Of a stretch of DNA of 37,758 nucleotides, positions 24,500 to 32,741 are shown piece by piece. Under the pieces are notes generated by a model. The model did not search any database. It worked only from the letters and a program-made list of their open reading frames with translations, and was not told the origin of the DNA. A program made the position numbers and the translations under genes. Source of the DNA: CAYLNK01 sp964384675 (GTDB taxonomy: Bacteria > Acidobacteriota > Thermoanaerobaculia > UBA5066); assembly GCA_964384675.1 (NCBI GenBank), contig CAYLNK010000022.1, positions 1-37,758 of the forward strand, in the 5' to 3' direction. The number at the start of each line of letters is the position of its first letter. The stretch's first letter is position 1.

Positions 24500-25622
24500 G
24501 GTCTCCCCCCGCCCCTGCGTCCAGGACCTCGCCCCGTACGTGCCCGGTCGCCCGATCGAGGAAGTCGAGGCCGAGTACGGGATCACCGGGGCCGTGAAGC
24601 TCGCCTCGAACGAGAACCCGCTCGGGCCGTCGCCCAAGGCCGTGGCCGCGGCTCGCGAGGCGCTCCCCGAGGTGCATCGCTACCCGGACGGCTCCGCGAC
24701 CGCGCTGCGGCGCGCTCTGGCCACCCGGTTCTCGGTGACCGCCGACCAGGTGATCCTGGGGGCTGGAGCCTCGGAGCTGATCGACATCACGGTGCGGACC
24801 TTCGTCGACCCCGGCCAGGAGGTCGTCGTCCCGCACGGCGTCTTCCGGATGTTCCCGGTGGCGGTCGGACGGTCCGGGGGGACCGTGATCACGGTCCCGG
24901 CCCGTCCCGACCTGAAGCCCGACCTGCCCGCCATACGCCGGCGGATCGGGCAGCAGACGCAGATCGTGGCGCTGCCGAACCCGAACAACCCCACCGGCGC
25001 CTACGTCACGCGCGACGAGCTGGCCGCGTACTTCGACGGTCTCCCGACCCACGTCCTGACGATCCTCGACGAGGCGTACTTCGAGTTCGCGGACGGCGTG
25101 GTCGCCGACTACCCGAACGGGCTCGAGTTCCTGGCGGAGGGGCAGCAGGTGCTGGTTCTCCGGACGTTCTCGAAGATCGCCGGGCTCGCCGGCCTCCGGA
25201 TCGGCTACGGCTTCTCGACCGAGGAGATCGCCGGGGCGATGCACAAGGTGCGCGAGCCGTTCAACACGTCGGTGATCGCTCAGGCCGCGGCGCTCGCGGC
25301 GCTGGACGACGACGAGCACGTGCGGAAGGTGAAGGCGCTGGTCCTTTCGGAGCGGGCGTTCGTGGAGACGGAGCTGCGCCGGCGTGCGATCGTCTTTTAC
25401 CCGTCGATCGCGAACTTCCTCCTGGTCGAGCTGTCGGCCCCGTTCGGTCCGGTGGAACCGGAGTTCGCGCGGCGGGGTGTGATCGTCCGGCCGATGGGCG
25501 GATGGGGATTCCCGAACGCGTTCCGGGTCTCCATCGGGACGCACCCCGAGAACCAGCGCTTCCTCGCCGTCCTCGACGAGGTGCTCGCGGCCCTGCCGCA
25601 CCTGGCGCCGATCCCGGCATGA
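24483..25622 (+). CDS. hisC: Histidinol-phosphate aminotransferase
   Basis: The 379-residue fold-type I PLP enzyme has KLASNENPLGPSP, YPDG, NPNNPTG, DEAYFEF and the PLP lysine K231 in TFSKIAGLAGLRIGY, all typical of HisC. It transfers an amino group from glutamate to imidazole-acetol phosphate in histidine synthesis. HisC homologues that act on aromatic amino acids are similar, and no other his gene is nearby, so a phenylalanine/tyrosine role is possible. The ATG at 24483 is preferred over a GTG 6 nt upstream because GAGG lies 5 nt before the ATG. It ends overlapping cmk as ATGA. Confidence 0.9.
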   Translation: MAPGRKVSPRPCVQDLAPYVPGRPIEEVEAEYGITGAVKLASNENPLGPSPKAVAAAREALPEVHRYPDGSATALRRALATRFSVTADQVILGAGASELIDITVRTFVDPGQEVVVPHGVFRMFPVAVGRSGGTVITVPARPDLKPDLPAIRRRIGQQTQIVALPNPNNPTGAYVTRDELAAYFDGLPTHVLTILDEAYFEFADGVVADYPNGLEFLAEGQQVLVLRTFSKIAGLAGLRIGYGFSTEEIAGAMHKVREPFNTSVIAQAAALAALDDDEHVRKVKALVLSERAFVETELRRRAIVFYPSIANFLLVELSAPFGPVEPEFARRGVIVRPMGGWGFPNAFRVSIGTHPENQRFLAVLDEVLAALPHLAPIPA

Positions 25623-26308
25623 CGCCGACCGTCGTCGCCATCGACGGACCGTCGGGCGTCGGGAAGTCGACGGTGGGGAAGCTCCTCGCCCGTCGCCTCG
25701 GCCTGCCGTACCTGGACACCGGCGCGATGTACCGCGCGGTCGGGCTCGCCGCGCGCCGGCGCGGCGTGACGCTCCCGATCGCCGATGCCGAGGCCGATGC
25801 CGTGGTGGCCATCGCCGACGCCGCCGACGTCCGGGTGACCGGCAGCGCGGAGGACGCGCGCGTCTCGCTCGACGGCGAGGACGTCTCCGACGCGATTCGC
25901 ACCCCCGAGGCGTCGCGCTACGCGTCGGCGGTCTCGGCGATCCCGGGCGTGCGCCGCCGGCTGGCCGGGATGCAGCGCGAGCTGGCGCTGGCGGGCGGCG
26001 GCGTGCTCGAGGGTCGCGACATCGCCACCAAGGTCGTCCCGGAAACGCCGCACCGCTTCTTCCTGGACGCGCGGCCCGAGGTGAGGGCCCGGCGGCGGTT
26101 CGACGAGCTGGCGCGGAAGGGGACGCCGCAACCCCTCCCGGACGTGCTGCGGGAGATGGCCGCCCGCGACGAGGCGGACTCCACCCGGGCGGATTCGCCC
26201 CTGGTCTGTGACGAACGGTACGTCCCGGTCGACACGTCCGAGCTGTCGATCGACGAGGTGGTCGATCGGATCCTCGGTCAGGTTGACCCTACCCGCGCGC
26301 GCCGTTAA
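25619..26308 (+). CDS. cmk: Cytidylate kinase
   Basis: The 229-residue enzyme has Walker A GPSGVGKST, the YLDTGAMYRA substrate motif, GRDIATKVVP and the R-R-F-D-E-L lid region. It phosphorylates CMP and dCMP with ATP. cmk directly upstream of rpsA is a widely conserved arrangement. It overlaps hisC by 4 bp (ATGA). Its TAA stop is the first half of the rpsA -10 hexamer, and its last codons contain the rpsA -35. Confidence 0.96.
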   Translation: MTPTVVAIDGPSGVGKSTVGKLLARRLGLPYLDTGAMYRAVGLAARRRGVTLPIADAEADAVVAIADAADVRVTGSAEDARVSLDGEDVSDAIRTPEASRYASAVSAIPGVRRRLAGMQRELALAGGGVLEGRDIATKVVPETPHRFFLDARPEVRARRRFDELARKGTPQPLPDVLREMAARDEADSTRADSPLVCDERYVPVDTSELSIDEVVDRILGQVDPTRARR

Positions 26309-26311
26309 CAT
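26283..26311 (+). promoter_or_regulatory. Sigma-70-type promoter of rpsA
   Basis: TTGACC (26283-26288), a 17-bp spacer, then TAACAT (26306-26311) is the best housekeeping promoter in the window. It lies inside the end of cmk; the -10 includes the cmk stop. The predicted start near 26318 leaves a leader of about 57 nt. Confidence 0.7.
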
Positions 26312-26317
26312 AAGAGG

Positions 26318-26374
26318 TTCGGGTCACCCCACCGAAGGGTGTTCGAGGGTGAGCCCGCGAGGAGGAGCGTCTTG
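26318..26374 (+). promoter_or_regulatory. rpsA 5' leader with Shine-Dalgarno
   Basis: The leader contains a short possible stem (CACCC/GGGTG, around 26326-26342) and a strong purine-rich GAGGAGGAG ending about 8 nt before the ATG at 26375. In other bacteria S1 represses its own translation through leader structure. Whether this leader does so is not shown. Confidence 0.4.
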
Positions 26375-28036
26375 ATGTCACTGGAGGGTGTGAAGAGAAC
26401 GGGCGGGCAGAAGCCCGAAGAGGCCGAGAACGGCGAGTTCGCCCGACTCCTGGCAGAGAGCGAGCGCTCTCTGAAAGAGGGTGAGCTGATCCGTGGCCGC
26501 ATCCTCCAGGTCACGAACGACGAAGTCATCGTCGACATCGGTTACAAGTCCGAAGGGATGATCCCGCGGCACGAGTTCCCGCACGACTTCCCCCCGGTCC
26601 CCGGACAGGACGTCGAGGCGATCCTCGAGCGCACCGAGGATCAGTCCGGCTACGTCGTCCTCTCCTTCGAGAAGGCCCGGCGCTCCAAGGCGTGGGACAC
26701 CGTGGAGGTGGCGTTCAACAACGGCACCCCGGTCCACGGGCGCGTGCTGGAGCGCGTCAAGGGCGGCCTCTCGGTCGACATCGGCGTCCGCGCCTTTCTC
26801 CCCGGCTCCATCGCCGACACGCGCCCCCTGAAGAACCTCGACGTGCTCCGCGGACGCGAGCTCGACTTCAAGGTCGTGGGCTTCGACAAGAAGCGGGGGA
26901 ACATCGTCCTCTCGCGCAAGGCCATCCTCGAGGAGCTGGCCGAGGTCAAGAAGAAGGAAGCCGGCGAGGCCCTCGCCAGCGGGCGTCCCGTCCGCGGCGT
27001 GGTGAAGAACCTCACCGAGTACGGCGCCTTCATCGACCTGGGCGGCATCGACGGTCTCCTGCACGTCACCGACATGTCGTGGGGCCGCCTGGCCCACCCC
27101 TCCGAGGCCGTGCAGGCCGGGCAGGAGGTCGAGGTCAAGGTCCTGAAGATGGATCCCGAGAGCGGGCGCATCTCTCTGGGGATGAAGCAGCTCAAGCCCG
27201 ACCCGTGGCACGAACTGCCGGCCCACTACCCGGTCGGCGCGCGGGTGCGCGGCAAGGTCGTCTCCCTGACCGACTACGGCGCCTTCGTCGAGCTCGAGGA
27301 GGGCGTCGAGGGGCTCATCCACGTCAGCGAGATGTCCTGGACGAAGAAGGTCAAGAACCCGTCGAAGCTCCTGAACGTGGGCGACATCGTCGAGGCGGTC
27401 ATCGCCGACGTCAACACCGAGACGCGGCGCCTGTCGCTCTCGATGCGCGCCACCGAGCCGAACCCGTGGGAGCAGCTCGCCGAGAAGTACCGCGTCGGCG
27501 ACCGCATCCAGGGCACCGTCCGCAACCTGACCGACTTCGGCGCCTTCGTCGAGATCGAGGAGGGGATCGACGGCCTCGTGCACGTCTCCGACATGTCGTG
27601 GGGGCGTCGGGTCCGCCATCCGTCCGAGGTGCTCAAGAAGGGCGACCAGATCCAGGCCGTCCTCACCGCCATCGACGTCGAGAACCGGCGCATCAGCCTC
27701 TCGATCAAGGAATTCCGTCCCAACGAGTGGGAGGAGTTCGGCCGCATCCACCACGTGGGTGACGTGGTGACCGGCCAGGTGGCCAAGGTCGCCGACTTCG
27801 GCGTCTTCGTGCGGCTGCCCGAGGGGCTGGAAGGCCTCATGCACGTCTCCGAGACCGACCTTCCGCGTGGGGCTCGTCTCTCCGACCACTACCACGAGGG
27901 CGACGCCATCCGGGTGAAGATCCTGCGGATCGAGCCCGACGAGCAGCGGATCGGCCTTTCCTCGCGGGACATCCCCGAGGAGGACGAGGCTGAGGCTCCG
28001 GCCGACGTCCCCGCCCCCGAGGAGCAGGCGGAGTAG
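26375..28036 (+). CDS. rpsA: 30S ribosomal protein S1, six S1 domains
   Basis: Starting at the ATG after the strong GGAGGAG, the protein has 553 residues. Six S1 (OB-fold) repeats can be counted. The first two are divergent (GELIRGRILQVTNDEVIVDIG; GTPVHGRVLERVKGGLSVDIG). Repeats 3-6 are canonical, with (Y/F)GAF(I/V) and (L/M)HV(T/S)(D/E) motifs. An acidic tail rich in Glu, Ala and Pro ends the protein. It binds mRNA to the 30S subunit during initiation. Upstream open frame from 26339 lacks a Shine-Dalgarno and is not used in this call. Confidence 0.95.
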   Translation: MSLEGVKRTGGQKPEEAENGEFARLLAESERSLKEGELIRGRILQVTNDEVIVDIGYKSEGMIPRHEFPHDFPPVPGQDVEAILERTEDQSGYVVLSFEKARRSKAWDTVEVAFNNGTPVHGRVLERVKGGLSVDIGVRAFLPGSIADTRPLKNLDVLRGRELDFKVVGFDKKRGNIVLSRKAILEELAEVKKKEAGEALASGRPVRGVVKNLTEYGAFIDLGGIDGLLHVTDMSWGRLAHPSEAVQAGQEVEVKVLKMDPESGRISLGMKQLKPDPWHELPAHYPVGARVRGKVVSLTDYGAFVELEEGVEGLIHVSEMSWTKKVKNPSKLLNVGDIVEAVIADVNTETRRLSLSMRATEPNPWEQLAEKYRVGDRIQGTVRNLTDFGAFVEIEEGIDGLVHVSDMSWGRRVRHPSEVLKKGDQIQAVLTAIDVENRRISLSIKEFRPNEWEEFGRIHHVGDVVTGQVAKVADFGVFVRLPEGLEGLMHVSETDLPRGARLSDHYHEGDAIRVKILRIEPDEQRIGLSSRDIPEEDEAEAPADVPAPEEQAE

Positions 28037-28039
28037 CGG

Positions 28040-28094
28040 TCCCCGAGGCACGCGAAAGACGCGGCATGAGGCGGTCCACCGTCCCTCGGGGATT
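28040..28094 (+). terminator. Possible rpsA terminator stem 1
   Basis: A 9-bp stem (28040-28048 with 28084-28092) starts 4 nt after the rpsA stop and encloses a 35-nt loop that can fold further (CGGTCCACCG). Only two T follow, so any termination would be weak or Rho-assisted. Confidence 0.35.
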
Positions 28095-28138
28095 CGCCGG
28101 CCTCGGCCGCCCGGTCGTCTCGTTTCACGTCATCGGGA

Positions 28139-28178
28139 CCTTCCCCCTCTCGCCGTCCGCGGCCCGAGAGGGGGAAGG
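28139..28178 (+). terminator. Strong 14-bp hairpin after rpsA
   Basis: CCTTCCCCCTCTCG (28139-28152) is perfectly complementary to 28165-28178, with a 12-nt loop, followed by TTCCTCC. Stability should be high. The T-tract is poor, so it is a probable but imperfect intrinsic terminator, or a processing structure isolating the HU-like mRNA. Confidence 0.5.
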
Positions 28179-28241
28179 TTCCTCCGCTTCCGGCTCGTCG
28201 ATCGCGGGGCGCCTCGTGTCCGGCGCCCCACTGGGGGGGGG

Positions 28242-28613
28242 ATGGAACGCGTACTTCCTGTGGTGAGCGAGAAGACCACGACCAAGGCAGACCTCGTCGA
28301 GGAGGTCGCGCGCGCCACGCAGCTGACGAAGAAGCAGGCCGAGTCGGTGGTGGAGTCGGTGTTCGACGGGATCGTCGGCTCGCTCCGGAGCGGCCAGAAG
28401 ATCGAGCTGCGCGGCTTCGGGAGCTTCAAGCTCCGGCAACGCGGCGCCCGCGTCGCGCGGAACCCGAAGAAGAGCGGCGTGAGGGTCGTGGTGCCGCCGA
28501 AGCGGGTGCCGTACTTCAAGGCCGGAAAGAAGCTCAAGGAGCTGATCAACCCGGGCGAGGCGGCGGCTGCCGGGGTGGCGGTCCTCGCGGCACGCCCGGC
28601 CGGGGGCGAATGA
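28242..28613 (+). CDS. HU/IHF-family nucleoid DNA-binding protein
   Basis: The 123-residue protein has the HU/IHF body (KADLVEEVARATQLTKKQAESVVES, GQKIELRGFGSFKLRQRGARVARNPKKSG, PKRVPYFKAGKKLKELIN), including the FGSF and RNPKK regions of the DNA-binding arms. It extends about 25 residues past the usual HU end in an Ala/Gly/Val-rich tail. The ATG at 28242 follows a G-run; a GTG at 28263, giving VSEKTTTK, is the alternative and would match typical N-termini better. It compacts or bends DNA. Which of HU or IHF it equals cannot be decided. Confidence 0.9.
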   Translation: MERVLPVVSEKTTTKADLVEEVARATQLTKKQAESVVESVFDGIVGSLRSGQKIELRGFGSFKLRQRGARVARNPKKSGVRVVVPPKRVPYFKAGKKLKELINPGEAAAAGVAVLAARPAGGE

Positions 28614-28623
28614 GAGGATCGAC

Positions 28624-29139
28624 GTGGAAGTGATGTTCACCCCGTGGCGCTCGGCCTACATGGCCGGCGGCGGGGTCGATCCCAAGCTCGGCTGCCTCCT
28701 CTGTCAGCTGCACCGTCTCTCCGATGCCGACGCGCTGATCGTGCACCGCGGGCCGACCTGCTACGTCCTGCTGAACCGCTATCCGTACACCAACGGCCAC
28801 CTGATGGTGACGCCGTACGGGCATCGGGGGAGCCTCTCGGCGATGGACGTCGTCGAGCGTCGCGAGCTGGTGGAGCTGGCCGCCACGTGCGAGGCGATCC
28901 TGCTCGCCGAGTACGGACCGCACGGCTTCAACCACGGTCTCAACATCGGGCGGAGCGCCGGAGCCGGCGTGGCGGACCACGCCCACCTGCACGTGATCCC
29001 GCGCTGGGACGGCGACACCAACTTCTTCCTGACGATCGGCGGGACGCGTACCGTGCCGGAGGACCTCGGGATCACCCACACGCGGCTCGCGGCGCGCTTC
29101 GCGGCGGTCCTGCCGCCGAAGGGGCCGGGGGAGCCCTGA
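28624..29139 (+). CDS. HIT-family nucleotide hydrolase/phosphorylase
   Basis: The GTG at 28624 has AGAGGA 5 nt upstream and gives 171 residues. The histidine triad HAHLHVIPRW is intact, with the substrate helix NRYPYTNGHLMVTPYGHRG upstream. The N-terminal CLLCQL (C24, C27) suggests a zinc-binding site with later His residues. The W-x-x-D-T-N-F segment after the triad resembles Ap4A phosphorylase/hydrolase-like HIT proteins of bacteria. It likely acts on diadenosine polyphosphates or AMP conjugates in the cytoplasm. The stop overlaps the next gene as CTGA. Confidence 0.9.
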   Translation: MEVMFTPWRSAYMAGGGVDPKLGCLLCQLHRLSDADALIVHRGPTCYVLLNRYPYTNGHLMVTPYGHRGSLSAMDVVERRELVELAATCEAILLAEYGPHGFNHGLNIGRSAGAGVADHAHLHVIPRWDGDTNFFLTIGGTRTVPEDLGITHTRLAARFAAVLPPKGPGEP

Positions 29140-29549
29140 CCGACGGTCTGGCGCCCGCGACGGCAGCCCCGGCGCTTCCGTCGGCCGGCCGCCGGATCGC
29201 ATCCCTCGGCGGCGCCGTCCTCCTCCCCGGGCTGGGCCACGTCCTCCTCGGGCGCGCGAAGCGCGGCGCCGCGTACTTCCTTCTGGTCACGACCGCCTTC
29301 GTGGTGGGACTCCTCGTCGACGGCACCCTCTTCACGGCCCGCGCCGAGGGCGCGCTCGGGAGGCTCGGCTTCTTGACGACGGCCTCGACCGGACTCCTCA
29401 ATCTGGTCGCCCGCGCCGCGGGCTTCGGGGCCGGCGACCTCCGATCGGCGACGTACGAGCACGGCACGACGTTCCTCCTCTCGGCCGGGCTGATGAACCT
29501 GCTTCTCGTCCTGGACGTCTGGGACATCCTCTGCGGGAGGAAACGGTGA
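29136..29549 (+). CDS. DUF6677-like small membrane protein, probable CTG start
   Basis: The frame encodes about 137 residues with hydrophobic segments (IASLGGAVLLPGLGHVLLG; AAYFLLVTTAFVVGLLV; TTFLLSAGLMNLLLVLDVWDI) and the order PGLGH...G...AR..GFGAGD...YGT-like...LLVLDVWDI.GRK, which resembles DUF6677 proteins of Acidobacteriota. That name is from memory and moderate in confidence. No ATG, GTG or TTG occurs in frame before the second hydrophobic segment. CTG at 29136 overlaps the previous stop as CTGA and gives a sensible N-terminus. The next gene overlaps as GTGA. Context suggests an envelope function with lpxB. Confidence 0.7.
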   Translation: MTDGLAPATAAPALPSAGRRIASLGGAVLLPGLGHVLLGRAKRGAAYFLLVTTAFVVGLLVDGTLFTARAEGALGRLGFLTTASTGLLNLVARAAGFGAGDLRSATYEHGTTFLLSAGLMNLLLVLDVWDILCGRKR

Positions 29550-29731
29550 GGATCTGGGCGGACCACTTTCCGCTCCTCGTCCTCCTCGCCACGATCCTTT
29601 CGGCGTTCCTCGCGATCCTGTGGCGCGACGAGACGCCCGAGCGGTGGCGTCTCTTCTGGAAGCTGTGGCTCGCGCTCGTCGGCGGCGCGCTCGCCGTCGC
29701 CTGGGCGATGCTGCCGTTCCCGCGCCGATGA
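29546..29731 (+). CDS. Small two-helix membrane protein
   Basis: This 61-residue protein has two predicted membrane helices (FPLLVLLATILSAFLAILW; LWLALVGGALAVAWAML) separated by a charged loop (RDETPERWRLFWK). Both ends overlap neighbours by 4 bp (GTGA and ATGA), strong evidence that it is really translated. I do not recognise a family. The position between the DUF6677-like gene and lpxB suggests an envelope or lipid A role, which is inference. Confidence 0.7.
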   Translation: MRIWADHFPLLVLLATILSAFLAILWRDETPERWRLFWKLWLALVGGALAVAWAMLPFPRR

Positions 29732-30888
29732 ACGCGGACCGCCCGCTGCGGCTGCTCCTCGTGGCCGGCGAGGTATCGGGTGACCAGCACGCCGCGGCCC
29801 TCCTCGACGCGTTGAGAGAGCGGGTCCCCGCGCTCGAGGTCACGGGCGTGGGCGGGGAGGAGTGTCGTTCCCGCGGGATGCGCCTCCTCGCGCATCAGAA
29901 GGACCTGGCGGTGGTCGGTCTGATCGAGGCGCTCGGGAAGCTCCGGCTCGCCCGGCGGCTGATCCGCACGCTCGTGGCCGAGGCGAAGGCGAGCGCGTAC
30001 GACGGGGCCGTCCTGATCGACTCACCCGACTTCAACCTCCCGCTCGCGAAGCGTCTTTCGAAGGCGGGCGTGCCCGTCGTCTTCTTCGTCTCGCCGCAGG
30101 TGTGGGCGTGGCGGAGCGGGCGTGCCCGGACGCTCGCACGCGTCGGGCGCGCGATCCTCGTCCTCTTCCGCTTCGAGAAACGGTGGTACGACGCGCGGGC
30201 GCTCGGCGAGCGTGTCACGTGGGTGGGGCACCCGCTCGTGGACGCGGCGCGCGCGGAGCTGGCCTCTCCGCACGCGCCGTCGCCGGAGGGCCGGCAGCGG
30301 CTCGTCCTGATGCCGGGCTCCCGCTCGGGTGAGATCCACCGGAACCTCCCGGCGATGCGGGACGCGGCCGAGGCGCTGCGCGCCGCGCGCCCGAACCTGG
30401 ACGTGGTCCTGATCCGGGCCGAATCGGTGCCGCCGGAGCTGGTGCGCGACGTCGCCGGGCCGGCGCTCGAGCGCTGGGAATCCGTCACCGGCCCGCACCT
30501 CGCGCTGCTGGCCGCCTCGGACGTCCTCCTGGTCGCCTCCGGCACCGCGACGATCGAGGGGCTCCTCACCGGGATCCCGATGGTGGTGGTGTACCGCGTG
30601 AACCGCCTGACCTACTTCATCGCCAAGCGGCTCGTGAAGGTGAAGGACGTCGCGATGGCGAACCTCCTGACGGAGGACGGCGCGGGCCGCACCGTCCCCG
30701 AGCTCATCCAGCAGGACGCCACCCCGGAGCGGATCGCCGCGGAGGCCGCCGCGTTCCTGGACGACCCGTCGCTGCGGGCACGCTGCCGCGAGAGGCTCGC
30801 GCGGGGAGCGGTCGAGCTGGGGGAGCCGGGCGCGGGCCGTCGCGCCGCGGACGCGCTTCTCGCCGCGCTGGGCCGGAGCGTCCCCTGA
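29728..30888 (+). CDS. lpxB: Lipid-A-disaccharide synthase
   Basis: The 386-residue GT19 enzyme shows GEVSGDQHAA near the start, IDSPDFNLPLAK, PQVWAWR, LMPGSRSGEI, and the C-terminal ASGTATIEG...MVVVYRVN. It condenses UDP-2,3-diacylglucosamine with lipid X at the inner membrane to make the lipid A disaccharide, direct evidence for a lipid A-containing outer membrane. The ATG overlaps the small membrane gene (ATGA) although the frame is open further upstream. The stop overlaps the exporter as CTGA. Confidence 0.97.
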   Translation: MNADRPLRLLLVAGEVSGDQHAAALLDALRERVPALEVTGVGGEECRSRGMRLLAHQKDLAVVGLIEALGKLRLARRLIRTLVAEAKASAYDGAVLIDSPDFNLPLAKRLSKAGVPVVFFVSPQVWAWRSGRARTLARVGRAILVLFRFEKRWYDARALGERVTWVGHPLVDAARAELASPHAPSPEGRQRLVLMPGSRSGEIHRNLPAMRDAAEALRAARPNLDVVLIRAESVPPELVRDVAGPALERWESVTGPHLALLAASDVLLVASGTATIEGLLTGIPMVVVYRVNRLTYFIAKRLVKVKDVAMANLLTEDGAGRTVPELIQQDATPERIAAEAAAFLDDPSLRARCRERLARGAVELGEPGAGRRAADALLAALGRSVP

Positions 30889-32741
30889 GCGACCTCAGGC
30901 GTCTCCTCGAGCTCTTCCGTCCCCACCGGGCGGCGGCCCTGTCGGCGATCGTGGCGATGCTCTTCGTGGCGCTCTTCACGACCCTCGTCGGCTACCTCAT
31001 CGGTCCTCTCTTCGACGAGGTGCTCACCCCGATGGGTGTTGCGGACCAGCTGCCGGGCCAGCTCCGGACGCTCGCCAACCCGGGCTTCCGCCAGACCGCG
31101 GTGATCCGCTGGCTGGACGCCGGCCTCCTGTCGCTCCTGACCGCGCTGGGCGTCACCGGCAAGAGCCGGATGATCGTCCTGCCGGTCTGCATCTTCGTGA
31201 CGTTCACCCTGAAGAACGTCTGCGCCTTCCTGGCCGAGTACCGCTTCAACGCCGTGGGCCTGGCCTTCGTGACCGACCTGCGGCAGAAGCTGTACGAGCG
31301 GCTTCTCTTCCAGTCGGAGTCGTTCCACGCGAGGAATCCGTCCGGCGACCTGGTAGCGCGCACGACGGGCGACGTCGACCGGATCCAGAGCCTCTTCGGC
31401 ACCGACCTCGGCGACCTCGTCCAGTCCGTCGCCACCCTGCTGGGCCTCTCGGTGATCGTCGTCTCGCGCTCGCCGGAGCTGACGGGCGCGGCGGCCCTGA
31501 TCGCGCCCGCGATCCTCGTGCCTGTCGTCCTCATCGCCAGACGTCTCCGCTCCCTGGCGAAGCAAGGTCGCGAGCGGATGGGGGACCTCACCGGCGTGCT
31601 CTCGGAGACGATCCGCGGCCGCCGCGTCGTGCAGGCGTACGGGGCCGAGGCCTACGAGGGGGGCCGTTTCCGCGACGTGAACGAGCGGACGTTCCGGCTG
31701 ATGAAGAAGGGCGCCCGGGTGATGGCGCTCTCCTCGCCCCTGGTGGAGACCGCCTCGATCCTGGCGTTCCTGCTTCTCCTCGGCTACGCCGGGAGCCGGA
31801 TCGCGGCTCACGCGATGACGCTCGGCACGTTCATCTCGTTCGGCGTGAGCCTCTACATGATGTACCAGCCGTTCAAGAGAGTGACCCGCACGAACCTGGC
31901 TCTCCAGCAGGCGCTGGCATCGGCGCGGCGGCTCTTCGAGGTGCTGGACCACCCGGTCGAGATCGCGGACCGGCCCGGCGCTCGCCCGCTCCCCGGCCTG
32001 GCCCGCGAGATCCGCTTCGACGGCGTCTCCTTCGCGTACCCGGGCGGCCCGGACGTCCTGTCGCGGGTCGACCTCACGGTGCCGAAGGGCTCGGTCACCG
32101 CGCTCGTCGGGCCGTCCGGCGCGGGCAAGACGACTCTCGTCAACCTCCTGCCGCGCTTCATGGACGCGACCGAGGGAACCGTCACGGTCGACGGCGCCGA
32201 CGTGCGCGACCTGACGCTCGCGTCGCTGCGCGGGGCGATCGGCCTCGTCACGCAGGAGGTCATCCTCTTCGACGACACGGTTGCCCGCAACGTGGCCTAC
32301 GGGCGGTCCGACGTCTCCGAGGCCCGGATCTGGGACGCCCTTGGCGCCGCGAACGCGGAGGCGTTCGTGCGGGCGCTGCCGGAGGGCCTGGAGACGCGCG
32401 TCGGCGAGGGCGGGGCGCGGCTCTCCGGCGGGCAGCGCCAGCGCCTGGCCATCGCTCGTGCGCTCCTGAAGGACCCGCCGATCCTGATCCTGGACGAGGC
32501 CACCTCGGCGCTCGACGCCGAGAGCGAGCGGGCCGTCCAGGAGGCGCTCGACCGCCTCATGTCGGGGCGGACGGTGCTCGTGATCGCCCACCGTCTCTCC
32601 ACCGTGCGCCGCGCCGACCAGATCGTCGTGCTGGAGGGCGGGCGCCTCGTCGAGCAGGGGACGCACGCCCGCCTCCTGGCGTCGGCTGGGCTGTATCGTC
32701 GCCTCCACGACCTCGCCACCTTCGAAGGAGACACACCGTGA
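30885..32741 (+). CDS. MsbA-like ABC exporter (fused membrane and ATPase domains), probable CTG start
   Basis: The half-transporter has an N-terminal six-helix membrane domain and a C-terminal ATPase with Walker A GPSGAGKTT, signature LSGGQRQR, Walker B ILILDEATSALD and H-loop IAHRL. The family pattern begins with an amphipathic LRRLLELFRPHR helix, which lies upstream of the first standard start (GTG at 30945 / ATG at 30951). The codon reaching it is CTG at 30885, overlapping the lpxB stop as CTGA, giving 618 residues. Adjacency to lpxB supports lipid A core flipping. A drug or lipid exporter is the alternative. It overlaps yicC as GTGA. Confidence 0.9.
   Translation: MSDLRRLLELFRPHRAAALSAIVAMLFVALFTTLVGYLIGPLFDEVLTPMGVADQLPGQLRTLANPGFRQTAVIRWLDAGLLSLLTALGVTGKSRMIVLPVCIFVTFTLKNVCAFLAEYRFNAVGLAFVTDLRQKLYERLLFQSESFHARNPSGDLVARTTGDVDRIQSLFGTDLGDLVQSVATLLGLSVIVVSRSPELTGAAALIAPAILVPVVLIARRLRSLAKQGRERMGDLTGVLSETIRGRRVVQAYGAEAYEGGRFRDVNERTFRLMKKGARVMALSSPLVETASILAFLLLLGYAGSRIAAHAMTLGTFISFGVSLYMMYQPFKRVTRTNLALQQALASARRLFEVLDHPVEIADRPGARPLPGLAREIRFDGVSFAYPGGPDVLSRVDLTVPKGSVTALVGPSGAGKTTLVNLLPRFMDATEGTVTVDGADVRDLTLASLRGAIGLVTQEVILFDDTVARNVAYGRSDVSEARIWDALGAANAEAFVRALPEGLETRVGEGGARLSGGQRQRLAIARALLKDPPILILDEATSALDAESERAVQEALDRLMSGRTVLVIAHRLSTVRRADQIVVLEGGRLVEQGTHARLLASAGLYRRLHDLATFEGDTP

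Larger units (their letters stand above)
28037..28241. other. Structured non-coding interval between rpsA and the HU-like gene
   Basis: This 205-bp stretch holds two inverted repeats: TCCCCGAGG (28040-28048) with CCTCGGGGA (28084-28092), and a perfect 14-bp stem at 28139-28178. It ends in a run of nine G at 28233-28241. No credible gene is seen; a 66-codon frame through it has no homology-like content. A promoter for the HU-like gene is expected here but I could not identify one. Confidence 0.55.

Noticed and set aside
28066..28266. 66-codon plus-strand frame after rpsA
   Set aside because: It runs through two hairpins and into the HU-like gene, with no Shine-Dalgarno or recognisable composition.
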